Shown: piece by piece, positions 55,748-64,000 of the stretch
Layout: every line of letters starts with the position of its first letter
How positions within the stretch are numbered: the stretch's first letter is position 1
NCBI RefSeq assembly: GCF_034555375.1
Contig: NZ_CP140706.1
Span: 487,001 to 551,000, forward strand
From: Pseudomonas sp. B33.4
GTDB taxonomy: Bacteria > Pseudomonadota > Gammaproteobacteria > Pseudomonadales > Pseudomonadaceae
Reading direction: 5' to 3'
DNA length: 64,000 nt
The notes under the pieces: model-generated
What the model was told of the DNA's origin: nothing
Seen by the model: only the letters and a program-made list of their open reading frames with translations
The model's database searches: none
Position numbers and translations under genes: made by a program

Positions 55748-56710
55748 CTATTTGGCGGTTTTTTTGCCCAGCCCGACTAATCGCAACGCCTTGATACTCA
55801 ACTGCTTGAGCCCCTGACGCGGGGCTTTCGCCGGTTGCAGGCCCTGTTGCACCAGCCAGTCCTTCCAGCGAATCCGCTCCTCGCGCACGACCCAGCCAGT
55901 TTGCGTGGCAAAGCTCTCGGCCAGGTAAAGCCCCCGGGTACTCGCCGGTATGAGTTTGTCGCGCTTGAGCGTGTACAACTCGGCCAGTGGCGCGCCGTCC
56001 TTGAGTGGCATCAAGTACAGATCGGGGCGCTTGCGGTCGAGCCGGGCCACCAGTTGATCACCTTCCAGACGCTCATCAACGTGGAACAGGCTCAGGGACT
56101 TGGCTTCCTTGGGCACATCCAGGCGCAAGTCGTAGATCAATTGCAGTGACGCGGTCGGCAGGTGCACGTACGCCCGTGGTCGTTCGAGCAATTGCAGGTT
56201 GGCGCAACGTATGGGGCGCGCCGAGCCGGACAACGGGGTCAGCCGAAACGGTAAGGCCTCGCGATAATGCAGCGCAGCCGAGTAGGGCGCCGGCAGCCAG
56301 GTGTCGTTGAAACGCCCGCCGAGCCAGCCTTCCGGTGTCTCGAGCAAGCACTCTTCGGCAATTTCCTGAATCGCTGTGTGCAGCGGAATATTCAGTTCGT
56401 GGGCCGGCACGTAACCGGAAATCAACTTCAGGACGACGTCGCCACGATCCTGCCGACGCTGGCGCACCAGCACCCAATAATCGCGATTCTGCCAGTGCAG
56501 GGTCAGGCGCACGGAAACCCCGAGGTTGGCCAGTTCCAGCGAGAAGCGCTCGGTATCGGCCACGCTCACCGGTTTGCGCCGCTGCAAGGTCTGCGCGAAG
56601 TTCAGCGGCATGCCGACGCTCTGGTAAGTCAGGCCTTCCGGGGTAGCTTCGACGAACAGCGGCAGGGTCTTGAAGTTGCTCGGGTTCTTTCTGATGAGCG
56701 TGCGCGGCAT
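55748..56710 (-). CDS. conserved hypothetical protein with a Nudix-like segment (PA4993-like)
   Basis: 320 residues, soluble. It starts MPRTLIRKNPSNFKTLPLFV. Residues 109-130 carry GYVPAHELNIPLHTAIQEIA followed by EE: a glycine, five residues, then a Glu, and later QEIAEE, close to a Nudix box but with two extra residues and Gln for the usual Arg. A basic C-terminal tail follows. Position between core genes and an aldo/keto reductase matches PA4993, whose role I do not know. 4 bp separate its stop from the convergent gene. Confidence 0.72.
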   Translation of the reverse strand: MPRTLIRKNPSNFKTLPLFVEATPEGLTYQSVGMPLNFAQTLQRRKPVSVADTERFSLELANLGVSVRLTLHWQNRDYWVLVRQRRQDRGDVVLKLISGYVPAHELNIPLHTAIQEIAEECLLETPEGWLGGRFNDTWLPAPYSAALHYREALPFRLTPLSGSARPIRCANLQLLERPRAYVHLPTASLQLIYDLRLDVPKEAKSLSLFHVDERLEGDQLVARLDRKRPDLYLMPLKDGAPLAELYTLKRDKLIPASTRGLYLAESFATQTGWVVREERIRWKDWLVQQGLQPAKAPRQGLKQLSIKALRLVGLGKKTAK

Positions 56711-56741
56711 ATCGGCTCCTGCTTAAGGCCGCGAGGCGGCG

Positions 56742-57554
56742 TCAGTGACCACGTAGGACTTGGGCAACGGTCGCAACGTTGTGGGCGAGGTGCAGCGGGT
56801 TGATCGTGCCGACAATAGCACTGGCCACGCCAGGCTGGGCGAACAGCAATTCGAAGCTGGCGCGTACCGGATCCACGCCCGGACTCAGACACACGTGACC
56901 GCTGGCCAAGGCTTTTTTCACCAGAATGGCTTTGCCGTGGGCAGCAGCATAGTCAATGACAGCCTTCTCGTTTTGTTCGTTCAGATTGTAGGTGACCATC
57001 GCGCAGTCGCCTTGCTCCAGAGCTTTCAAGCCGCCTTCGACGGTTTTGCCAGAGAAGCCGAAGCCGCGAATCTTGCCTTCGGCCTTGAGTGCCGCGAGTG
57101 TCGCGTACACCTCTGTGTGCTCGAGGATCGCCATGTCGTTGCCGTCGGAGTGCACCAGCACCAGGTCGATAAAATCGGTTTCAAGACGTTGCAGGCTGCG
57201 CTCAACGGACATGCGCGTGTGCGCGGCGCTGAAGTCGTGGTGCGACAAGCCATCGGCAAACTCTTCGCCGACCTTGCTGACAATCACCCAGTCCTGACGC
57301 TGATCGCGCAACAGCGGGCCGAGGCGTTCTTCACTGCGGCCATAGGCCGGGGCGGTGTCGATAAGGTTGATGCCCAATTCCCGCGCCTGACGCAGCAGCA
57401 TCCGCGCTTCGTCATCACCGGGAATCTGAAAGCCGTTGGGGTATTTCACCCCTTGGTCACGGCCGAGCTTGACCGTGCCCAGGCCCAGTGGCGAAACCGT
57501 CAGGCCGGTGCTGCCCAGCGGGCGATGAAAGTCATGCAGGCTGGCAATGGTCAT
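56742..57554 (-). CDS. aldo/keto reductase
   Basis: 270 residues, TIM-barrel NADPH-dependent oxidoreductase. The catalytic set is visible: Asp and Tyr in LIDTAPAYGRSEE (about 64-76), Lys in VIVSKVGEEF (about 90-99) and His in LVLVHSDGND (about 131-140). The cofactor end has the IVGTINPLHL segment near 247-256. Substrate unknown. Its start overlaps the end of the upstream FAD gene by 4 bp, so the pair forms an operon, as in PA4991-PA4992. Confidence 0.93.
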   Translation of the reverse strand: MTIASLHDFHRPLGSTGLTVSPLGLGTVKLGRDQGVKYPNGFQIPGDDEARMLLRQARELGINLIDTAPAYGRSEERLGPLLRDQRQDWVIVSKVGEEFADGLSHHDFSAAHTRMSVERSLQRLETDFIDLVLVHSDGNDMAILEHTEVYATLAALKAEGKIRGFGFSGKTVEGGLKALEQGDCAMVTYNLNEQNEKAVIDYAAAHGKAILVKKALASGHVCLSPGVDPVRASFELLFAQPGVASAIVGTINPLHLAHNVATVAQVLRGH

Positions 57555-58726
57555 GGCAGCAGTTGCTCCCAGGCGGGAATGCCCATCGGTGGTTTCGGCA
57601 GGGCCGGTAAAGGCTCGCTGGTTTGCGGCTGGATACCGTCGCGCTCCAGTGCGGCGATCACTCGATCGGCGAAGTCCGGCGCCAGCGCCAGTTTGGTCGG
57701 CCAGCCGACCAGCAAACGGCCCTGTTCGGCGAGGAACGCATTGTCCGGGCGGGTCAGACCGGTTTGCAGCGGCTCGGCACGATCAACGCGCAAGGTCGCC
57801 CATTGCGTGGTGCTGAGGTCGATCCACGGCAACAACTGGGCGATCTCTTTCTGCGCGGTGGCGATCTGCTCGGCCGGCTCGCGATGCACGCCTTCGCTCT
57901 CGGCGATGTCGCCACCCATGTACCAGACCCACTGACCGTCAGCGGCCGGATGCGTGGTCACGGTGATGCGCGGTTTGGTGCCGCCGCCCAGGCAGTGCGC
58001 GTACAGCGGTTTCAGGCCCGGGCCTTTGGCAATGATCATGTGCAGCGGCCGGCGTTGCATGGCCGGTTGGCTCAAACCGAGGTCTTCGAGCAATTGGGCA
58101 GTGCCGGCGCCGGCGCTGAGGACGATGCGCTGAGCGCGGATCTCGCGGCCGTCGACTTTCACGCCGACCAGCACGCCCGCTTCCAGCAGCGGCTCGATGG
58201 TCTGCCCGGCGAGCAGGCCATCGCCGGCCAGATCGGCCAGACGCTGGACCAGGCTCGGCACATCAACGACCAGTTCGGCGAGGCGGTAGACCTTGCCCTT
58301 GAAGCGTTTGTCTTGCAGGGCCGGCGGCAGTTGCTCGCCCTTGACCTGATCAACGCGGCCACGCACGGCTTTGCTGGCAAAGAAGCTGGTGAGGTTGCCG
58401 GCAAGGGTGCCCGGCGACCACAGGTAATGCGCTTCGGACAGCAGGCGCACGCCGGACAGATCCAGTTCGCCATTGCCGGCCAACGCTTCACGCCAGCGGC
58501 GCGGCATGTCGGCGATGGCTTCCGAGGCGCCGGTCAGGGCACCGTGCAGCGCGTATTTGGCGCCGCCGTGGATGATGCCTTGGGACTTCACCGTCTGCCC
58601 GCCGCCGAGGCTGGCGCTTTCCACCAACACGGTCGAAAACCCCTGACGGCGCAGACGCGCATTCAGCCAGAGGCCGGCGACACCAGCGCCGACAATCAGA
58701 ACGTCGGTGGAAATAACGGATGGCAT
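57551..58726 (-). CDS. FAD-dependent amine/hydroxy-acid oxidoreductase (DAO family)
   Basis: 391 residues. N-terminal dinucleotide-binding motif DVLIVGAGVAGLWLNARLRR (about 8-27), then GGGQTVKSQGIIHGG near 41-55, and a DAO-type C-terminal FAD-contact region around LLVGWPTKLALAPDF. Substrate unknown; related to PA4991. The ATG at 58726 has GAGG 8-11 nt upstream and opens just before the FAD motif; an in-frame ATG at 58771 lies in repeat-like DNA. Upstream gene of the two-gene operon with the aldo/keto reductase. Confidence 0.92.
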   Translation of the reverse strand: MPSVISTDVLIVGAGVAGLWLNARLRRQGFSTVLVESASLGGGQTVKSQGIIHGGAKYALHGALTGASEAIADMPRRWREALAGNGELDLSGVRLLSEAHYLWSPGTLAGNLTSFFASKAVRGRVDQVKGEQLPPALQDKRFKGKVYRLAELVVDVPSLVQRLADLAGDGLLAGQTIEPLLEAGVLVGVKVDGREIRAQRIVLSAGAGTAQLLEDLGLSQPAMQRRPLHMIIAKGPGLKPLYAHCLGGGTKPRITVTTHPAADGQWVWYMGGDIAESEGVHREPAEQIATAQKEIAQLLPWIDLSTTQWATLRVDRAEPLQTGLTRPDNAFLAEQGRLLVGWPTKLALAPDFADRVIAALERDGIQPQTSEPLPALPKPPMGIPAWEQLLP

Positions 58727-58761
58727 GCAGCGACCTCGGGGCTTAGAGAAGCCGCAAGTTT

Positions 58762-58834
58762 CAAGCTTCAAGCCGCAAGCTGCAACCCGGCGCTGGAAAA
58801 TCAGCTCTGCTTGCAGCTCGGGGCTTGATGCTTG
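58762..58834. repeat. imperfect inverted repeat, CAAGCxTCAAGCC family
   Basis: CAAGCTTCAAGCCGCAAGCT... (58762-58785) and its inverse (58811-58834) match at 21 of 24 positions. It lies between the multidrug transporter stop and the FAD gene start. Another dispersed-repeat type. Confidence 0.7.
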
Positions 58835-58843
58835 TCGCTGCTT

Positions 58844-59176
58844 TTAATGGCCGGCAGTTTTCGAGAACAGCTGGATCACGACGACGCCGAGCACGATCAA
58901 CGCCATCCCCAGCATCGCCGGGATATCCAGCTTCTGCCCGTAGATGAACAGCGCCGCGACGCTGACCATCACAATCCCCATTCCCGCCCAAACCGCGTAG
59001 GCCACGCCGACCGGCACCGTGCGCACCACCAGCGTCAGCATCCAGAACGCAATCGCGTAGCCGACGATAACCAGCACCAGTGGCAGCGGTGTGCTGATGC
59101 CTTTGACGGCTTTCATCGACACGGTGGCGATCACTTCGGCGCAGATGGCAATGGCCAGGTAGGCGTAGGCGTTCAT
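58844..59176 (-). CDS. small multidrug resistance transporter (EmrE/SugE type)
   Basis: 110 residues, four membrane helices. The conserved Glu14 (AICAEVIAT) binds protons and cationic drugs in EmrE. GYAIAFWMLTLVVRTVPVGV and AYAVWAGMG are typical of the quaternary-compound exporting EmrE subclass. Works as an antiparallel dimer in the inner membrane. GAGGA upstream of the ATG. Matches PA4990. It is divergent from the LysR regulator, which may control it. Confidence 0.94.
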   Translation of the reverse strand: MNAYAYLAIAICAEVIATVSMKAVKGISTPLPLVLVIVGYAIAFWMLTLVVRTVPVGVAYAVWAGMGIVMVSVAALFIYGQKLDIPAMLGMALIVLGVVVIQLFSKTAGH

Positions 59177-59285
59177 GGTTCAAATCCTCATAGGAAACGT
59201 TGCTTGCTGAGGCGGCATTCTAGTGATTTGCCAGATGGGGTAAAATCATTACCTATCTGTTATGAAGATGGGTTGGCGAATCAAC

Positions 59286-60182
59286 ATGCAATGGAATCTC
59301 GATCAGCTTCGGGTGTTTGTCGGCGTTGCCGAGCAGCGTTCGTTTTCGGCAGTGGCACGCCAGCAACGCAAGGCGCAGTCGGCGATCAGCAGCGCGATTG
59401 CCATGCTCGAAGATGATCTGGGTGTCAGCCTGTTCGAGCGTAGCAGCGGTCGGCAGCCGACGCTCACCGAGGCGGGTGAAGCGCTGTTGGAAGAAGCACG
59501 AGAAGTCCTGCGCCAATGCGAGCGTCTCAACGGTCGGGCCATGGCAATGATGCGCGGCCAGGAAGCGCAATTGCGTGTGGCCCAGGATGAGGCGATGCCC
59601 TATCAGGCGCTGGTGGAAAGTTTCGGTGAACTGGCCGAGCAGTTCCCCAGCCTGGAAGTGCAACTGACCAGCGCCGCGCAAGGTGAGGTTGCGCGCAAAC
59701 TGGTCGAGCGCCGCGCCGACCTTGGCCTGCTGTTTTATCACGATGAAATCCCCGAAGCGCTGGAGCGTCGCGTGCTGGGCAGCGTGGAAATGGTCACCGT
59801 CTGCGGGATCAATCATCCGCTGGCGACGCAGTCTTACGTGACCTGCCAGCAACTGGCGCAACATCGGCAATTGCTGATGTCGACGCAAACCAGTGTCTAT
59901 CCCGGCAACGAGCCGGCCAGCCCCCAGGTGTGGCGTGCCGACAGTTTCTACGTGATGTCCGAATGGCTGGTGCGCGATCTCGGCTGGGCCTGGTTGCCGC
60001 GCCATGTGGTGCAGTACTCGGCCTATCAGGGTTTGATGGTCGAACTCGAGAGCGAATGGACCCCGCCAGCCTTGGTGGTGGAACTGGTCTGGCGCCGCGA
60101 CGAGCCCCTCGGTCCGGCTGCGCGTTGGCTGGCCGAACGTTTTGCCGTGCACTTGCGGGCGATCGGCGACAAAAGTCGATAA
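59286..60182 (+). CDS. LysR-family transcriptional regulator
   Basis: 298 residues. Winged helix-turn-helix at 1-65 (MQWNLDQLRVFVGVAEQRSF, then QSAISSAIAMLEDDLGVSLF), then a periplasmic-binding-protein-like effector domain. PA4989-like. The target is unknown; the divergent multidrug transporter gene, 109 bp away, is a candidate. I chose the ATG at 59286 by family length; an ATG eight codons earlier is possible. Its end lies 11 bp before waaA. Confidence 0.93.
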   Translation: MQWNLDQLRVFVGVAEQRSFSAVARQQRKAQSAISSAIAMLEDDLGVSLFERSSGRQPTLTEAGEALLEEAREVLRQCERLNGRAMAMMRGQEAQLRVAQDEAMPYQALVESFGELAEQFPSLEVQLTSAAQGEVARKLVERRADLGLLFYHDEIPEALERRVLGSVEMVTVCGINHPLATQSYVTCQQLAQHRQLLMSTQTSVYPGNEPASPQVWRADSFYVMSEWLVRDLGWAWLPRHVVQYSAYQGLMVELESEWTPPALVVELVWRRDEPLGPAARWLAERFAVHLRAIGDKSR

Positions 60183-60193
60183 ACTCCGCCGCC

Positions 60194-61468
60194 ATGAATA
60201 GAACTCTCTACACCGCGCTGTTTTACCTGGGGCTGCCATTGGTGGCGATTCGGCTATGGCTGCGGGCGCGCAAGGCGCCGGCGTATGCCAAACGGATTGG
60301 CGAACGTTTCTCCTACGGGATGCCGACGCTGCAACCCGGCGGCATCTGGGTGCACGCAGTGTCGGTGGGCGAAAGCATCGCTGCGGCGCCGATGATCCGC
60401 GCCTTGCTGCAACGTTATCCACAGTTGCCGATCACCGTGACCTGCATGACCCCGACCGGATCGGAGCGGATTCAGGCGCTGTTCGCTAACGAACCGCGCA
60501 TCCAGCACTGCTATCTGCCGTATGACTTGCCGTGTGCGGCGGCGCGGTTTCTTGATCGCGCGCAGCCAAAGCTTGCGGTGATCATGGAGACCGAACTGTG
60601 GCCTAACCACATTCATCAGTGTGCCAAGCGTGGAATCCCGGTGGCGCTGGCCAACGGGCGCTTGTCCGAGCGCTCGGCACGCGGCTATGGCCGCTTCAGC
60701 AAGCTGACCGCGCCGATGCTCGCCGAGATGAGCCTGTTCGCCGTACAGACCGAAGCCGAAGCCCAGCGTTTCCGCGATCTGGGTGCGCGCCCGCAAACAG
60801 TCGAGGTCACCGGTTCGATCAAGTTCGACCTGACCATCGACCCGCAATTGCTGCAACGCGCAGCCGAACTGCGCGGCCAATGGCAGGCGCTGGAGCGTCC
60901 GGTGTGGATCGCCGCCAGCACTCATGAAGGCGAGGACGAAGTGGTGCTCAATGCCCATCGTCGCTTGCTGGCCAGTCATCCGGATGCGTTGCTGATTCTG
61001 GTGCCACGTCACCCGGAGCGTTTCAACTCGGTATTTGAGTTGTGCCAGCGCGAAGGCTTTGCCACGGTGCGACGTTCGACCGGAACCCATGTCGATGCGC
61101 AGACGAGCGTGCTGCTCGGCGACACCATGGGCGAGTTGCTGTTTCTCTACGCTCTGGCGGACAGCGCGTTCGTCGGCGGTAGTCTGGTAGCCAACGGTGG
61201 GCACAATCTGCTGGAGCCGGCAGCCTTGGCCAAACCGGTGATCAGCGGCCCGCACCTGTTCAACTTCCTCGACATCGCCGCGCAATTGCGCGAAGCCGGA
61301 GCGTTGGCCGAGGTCGATGATGCCGAAGGACTGGCGGTGGAAGTGCAGCGCCTGTTTGAGCTGCCGCGCGATGCGCAGCGTATGGCCGACGCCGGGCTGG
61401 CGGTGATGCGCCGCAATCAGGGCGCGTTGCAGCGTCTGCTGGATGGTTTGGGCCGACTGATCAAGTAA
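60194..61468 (+). CDS. waaA: 3-deoxy-D-manno-octulosonic acid transferase WaaA (KdtA)
   Basis: Transfers Kdo from CMP-Kdo to lipid IVA, the step before heptose addition. 424 residues, GT30 family: one N-terminal membrane anchor (about 4-24), catalytic base Glu60 in VSVGESIAAAP, and ETELWPNHI near 135-143. The donor-side domain has GGHNLLEPAALAKPVISGPH near 335-354. Starts MNRTLYTALFYLGLPL. Followed by a bidirectional REP terminator shared with tolC. Confidence 0.97.
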   Translation: MNRTLYTALFYLGLPLVAIRLWLRARKAPAYAKRIGERFSYGMPTLQPGGIWVHAVSVGESIAAAPMIRALLQRYPQLPITVTCMTPTGSERIQALFANEPRIQHCYLPYDLPCAAARFLDRAQPKLAVIMETELWPNHIHQCAKRGIPVALANGRLSERSARGYGRFSKLTAPMLAEMSLFAVQTEAEAQRFRDLGARPQTVEVTGSIKFDLTIDPQLLQRAAELRGQWQALERPVWIAASTHEGEDEVVLNAHRRLLASHPDALLILVPRHPERFNSVFELCQREGFATVRRSTGTHVDAQTSVLLGDTMGELLFLYALADSAFVGGSLVANGGHNLLEPAALAKPVISGPHLFNFLDIAAQLREAGALAEVDDAEGLAVEVQRLFELPRDAQRMADAGLAVMRRNQGALQRLLDGLGRLIK

Positions 61469-61471
61469 AGC

Positions 61472-61555
61472 AAAAAAGATCGCAGCCTTCGGCTGCTCCT
61501 ACATTGGAATACGTTTCCTGTAGGAGCTGCCGAAGGCTGCGATCTTTTGTTTTTA
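61472..61555. repeat. REP doublet, AAAAGATCGCAGCC family, bidirectional terminator
   Basis: AAAAAAGATCGCAGCCTTCG and CGAAGGCTGCGATCTTTTGT form arms between the convergent waaA and tolC stops, with an A-run on one side and a T-run on the other. Good candidate to stop transcription both ways. Confidence 0.9.
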
Positions 61556-61559
61556 AGGC

Positions 61560-62993
61560 TTAAGGCCGGGCCTTGAGCTGCGCCTCGGCAGCCTTGGCCA
61601 GATCCGGCGGGAGGAAATCCTTGTCCGGGTTGTAGTCAGCCTTCAGATACCGCCGCAGATCTTCCAGATCCCCCGGGTTCAACGTCCCCGCCGCCTGCTT
61701 CAAGCGCAGGTTGTCGAGGATGTAGTCATAACGCGTGTTGTTGTAGTTGCGCACCGAGGTGTACAGCTGCCGCTGCGCATCGAGCACGTCAACGATGTTG
61801 CGCGTACCCACCTGATAGCCGATTTCCGTGGCCTCCACCGCGCTCTGGTTGGAGATGATCGACTGACGACGCGCCTGCACCTGCTCGACATCAGTGTTCA
61901 CCGCACGGTGCAGATTGCGGGTGTTTTCGACGATCTGCCGACGCAGGGATTCGCGCTGTTGTTCGCTCTGATTCAGTTGTTCATACGACTGGCGCACTTG
62001 CGAACTGGTCAGCCCGCCGCTGTAGATCGGGATGTTCAGTTGCAGGCCGACCGTGCTCTGTTCGACGTTGCCGTGGTAAGGCGTGCCGAACGAGTTCGGG
62101 TTGGCAAACCCGAGCGCATCGTTGTCACCCTTTTCGTATTTGGCCACAGCGTCGAGGGTCGGCAAGTGGCCGGCCTTGCGCTGTTTCAAGGTTTCTTCAG
62201 CCGAGCTGACGGCGAAGTTGCTGGCCAGCAGATTGAGGTTCTGTTTCGCTGCGGTATCGACCCAGGCCTTGGCGTCGTTCGGCGCCGGCGGCAGGATCGG
62301 CAAGGTGTGGACGATGCCCTGAATCGAATTGTACTGACGGTTGGTCAGGGTGATCAGCGCTTCGAATGCATCGTCGACCTGACGTTGCGCAACGATGCGG
62401 TTGGCCCGTGCGGTGTCGTAACTGGCTTGCGATTGCAGCACGTCGGTCTTGTCCGACAGGCCGACATCGAAACGTTCGTTGGACTGGTCGAGCTGGCGCT
62501 TGAACGCCGCTTCTTCAGCCTTGGTCGAGGCCAGGTTGTCCTGGCTGCGCAGGACGTTGAAGTAATCTTCCGCCGATTGCAGGATCAGGTTCTGTTCGGT
62601 CGCCGAGAGTTGCAGCGCAGCTTGCTCGTTGACGTCCTTGGCGGCCTGGTACTGGAACCAGCGATCGGCGCGGAACAACGGTTGGGCGAGGGTCGCCTGA
62701 TAGGAATGAGCGCTGCGGTTGGCCACGGCCGAAGGCTGGTCGATCGAGGTGCGCACGTTGGCTGTTTCGGCACCGCCGGACAGATTCGGCAGCAGTCCGG
62801 CGCGAGCCTGCGGCACTACTTCTTTTTGTGCGCCGTACTGGGCGCGAGCGGCTGCCAGATCGGCGTTGTTGTCGACAGCCTCCTGATAGACGCTGACCAG
62901 ATCGGTTTTGGTCGACAAGGGCGCTTCTGCTGCCCAGGCCATTGCGTTGGACGCACAAGACACGGCAACAGCCAGTGAGAGTTTGCGCAGCAT
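61560..62993 (-). CDS. tolC: TolC family outer membrane efflux channel
   Basis: 477 residues: signal peptide ending AMAWA-AEA (about residue 22), then the two long pseudo-repeat helical regions of TolC. YQATLAQPLFRADRWFQYQA (about 96-115) and STVGLQLNIPIYSGGLTSSQ (about 311-330) are the strand-forming repeats. Outer-membrane tunnel for type I secretion and drug efflux, used with separate inner-membrane pumps. The start MLRKLSLAVAVSC at 62993 has AGGGATCG upstream; longer in-frame starts would precede the signal peptide. Matches PA4974. Confidence 0.95.
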   Translation of the reverse strand: MLRKLSLAVAVSCASNAMAWAAEAPLSTKTDLVSVYQEAVDNNADLAAARAQYGAQKEVVPQARAGLLPNLSGGAETANVRTSIDQPSAVANRSAHSYQATLAQPLFRADRWFQYQAAKDVNEQAALQLSATEQNLILQSAEDYFNVLRSQDNLASTKAEEAAFKRQLDQSNERFDVGLSDKTDVLQSQASYDTARANRIVAQRQVDDAFEALITLTNRQYNSIQGIVHTLPILPPAPNDAKAWVDTAAKQNLNLLASNFAVSSAEETLKQRKAGHLPTLDAVAKYEKGDNDALGFANPNSFGTPYHGNVEQSTVGLQLNIPIYSGGLTSSQVRQSYEQLNQSEQQRESLRRQIVENTRNLHRAVNTDVEQVQARRQSIISNQSAVEATEIGYQVGTRNIVDVLDAQRQLYTSVRNYNNTRYDYILDNLRLKQAAGTLNPGDLEDLRRYLKADYNPDKDFLPPDLAKAAEAQLKARP

Positions 62994-63204
62994 GAGGCGA
63001 TCCCTAGCATTAATATTATGGAAGTAATCCGGGCGCCAACGGTAAGGCGCAAGCCCCACAGCGTCAAGGCGTGGCGGGGCAAAGCGAGTGTAGTTGCGCA
63101 TTTGCATGACAACAATCGGCCAAGCCCCTGTATTTGCGCCATTCATCATGGTGATTGCTGCGGTATTGGCGTTCTTTGCCAGTTGTGTCTAGACTGGCCG
63201 GGTT

Positions 63205-63293
63205 CTTGTCGGGGTGCCTTGCTATGAGGCTGAGATCGAATAATTTCGGATCCCGTTGAACCTGATCAGGTTAGCGCCTGCGTAGGGAACAAG
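63205..63293 (+). promoter_or_regulatory. TPP (THI-box) riboswitch
   Basis: CTTGT (63205-63209) pairs with ACAAG (63289-63293). Inside are the two conserved thiamine-pyrophosphate-binding pieces: GGGTGC...GCTGAGA and CCCGTTGAACCTGATCAGGT followed by GCGTAGGGAACAAG. It lies 158 nt ahead of the thiC start. Thiamine pyrophosphate binding should lower thiC expression; 63294-63451 would be the expression platform. Confidence 0.96.
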
Positions 63294-63451
63294 ATTTCTC
63301 GTCACCCGGCGAGTCCTCTTGTGCTTCGTCCGGGAAATTGTTCGACAATCGAACGCTCGACGACGATGCACAGCACCAGTCCTGGTGCGTCCGTGCCTTT
63401 CAGGTTCTGCTCCGACAATCCACTGCCTGGATGCTGTCTGGAGAGCCCGTG

Positions 63452-64000
63452 ATGACTACTACAAAATCAAAAAACGCGATCAACCTGAGTGACTCGGCCA
63501 AGGTCGACGAGCAATCGGTCAAGCCGTTCACCCGTTCGCAAAAAGTCTACGTTCAGGGCTCGCGCCCGGACATCCTCGTGCCGATGCGCGAAATCACCCT
63601 CGATGTCACCCCGACCGACTTCGGCGGCGAAATCAACGCGCCGGTCACTGTCTATGACACCTCGGGCCCCTACACCGATCCGAACGTGATTATCGATGTG
63701 CGCAAAGGCCTGGCCGATGTGCGTTCGGCGTGGATCGACGACCGTGGCGACACCGAGCGTCTGACGGGCCTGAGTTCCAACTTCGGTCGCGAGCGCCTCG
63801 CCGACCCGGAACTGACCAAGCTGCGCTTTGCCCACGTCAACAACCCGCGCCGCGCCAAGGCCGGTGGCAATGTCACGCAGATGCACTACGCGCGTCAGGG
63901 CATCATCACGCCCGAGATGGAATTCGTCGCCATCCGCGAAAACATGAAGCTTGAGGTGGCCCGCGCCGCCGGCCTGCTGGATCAGCAACACCCGGGTCAC
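63452..64000 (+). CDS. thiC: phosphomethylpyrimidine synthase ThiC, 3' part outside window
   Basis: Radical-SAM enzyme that rearranges aminoimidazole ribotide into the thiamine pyrimidine. 183 codons are visible out of about 630. The N-terminal domain is as expected, with [19 protein letters not shown] near 30-48, YDTSGPYTD near 68-76, and [20 protein letters not shown] near 142-161. The ATG at 63452 has GGAGAG 8-13 nt upstream. The iron-sulfur cysteine motif lies beyond the edge. Confidence 0.97.
   Translation, partial: MTTTKSKNAINLSDSAKVDEQSVKPFTRSQKVYVQGSRPDILVPMREITLDVTPTDFGGEINAPVTVYDTSGPYTDPNVIIDVRKGLADVRSAWIDDRGDTERLTGLSSNFGRERLADPELTKLRFAHVNNPRRAKAGGNVTQMHYARQGIITPEMEFVAIRENMKLEVARAAGLLDQQHPGH

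Overview
The window is a chromosomal segment of a Pseudomonas of the fluorescens group. Evidence: GC-rich coding with Pseudomonas-type codon use, several families of Pseudomonas REP-type palindromes, and gene content that follows, from memory, the P. aeruginosa order PA5021 to PA4973 (antiporter, acyl-CoA dehydrogenase, rlmJ, msrA, dipA, aceF-aceE, glnE, waaF-C-G-P, kinases, carbamoyltransferase, msbA, hldE, small multidrug pump, LysR, waaA, tolC, thiC). No tRNA, rRNA, insertion sequence, integrase or CRISPR array was seen.

Layout. 1-9.1 kb: a K+/H+ antiporter cut by the left edge, two methyl-accepting chemotaxis proteins flanking a small coiled-coil gene plus a divergent zapA-like gene and an AT-rich orphan gene, then a large acyl-CoA dehydrogenase. 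9.3-15.3 kb: divergent putA and putP for proline use, with six GTTGCA boxes (the known PutA recognition core) between them. 15.6-20.2 kb: a small accessory island with vgrG, a DUF4123 adaptor, no effector, a short DUF3077/DUF6124-like gene behind a structured leader, a possible orphan Tai4-type immunity protein, and a 93-bp tandem repeat array inside a REP-type element. 20.3-31.3 kb: rlmJ, msrA, dipA (c-di-GMP phosphodiesterase), a PhoD-like phosphatase, and aceE-aceF with twin palindromic operator-like sites upstream. 31.7-34.6 kb: glnE.

34.9-55.7 kb is the lipopolysaccharide core region. waaF, waaC, waaG, waaP and three more kinase-fold genes are packed with overlapping stops and starts. 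They are followed by a YceK-type lipoprotein, a carbamoyltransferase, a GT2 glycosyltransferase, a GT-C membrane protein, a reverse-strand kinase-like gene, msbA, mig-14, dnpA, hldE, and a strain-variable looking tail (a 40-codon small ORF, a GT4-like enzyme, a GT29/sialyltransferase-like protein and an unrecognised protein). Together they build, phosphorylate, decorate and flip lipid A-core. No waaL-type O-antigen ligase is visible here.

55.7-64 kb: reverse-strand PA4993-, PA4992-, PA4991- and PA4990-like genes, a LysR regulator, waaA, outer-membrane tolC, and a TPP riboswitch leading into thiC, which is cut by the right edge.

Most of the window is conserved housekeeping DNA. The parts most worth a second look are the zapA/coiled-coil pair between chemoreceptors, the effectorless vgrG island with its structured leader and orphan immunity-like gene, the aceE and putA operators, the tandem array, and the small-ORF/GT29-like tail of the core cluster.
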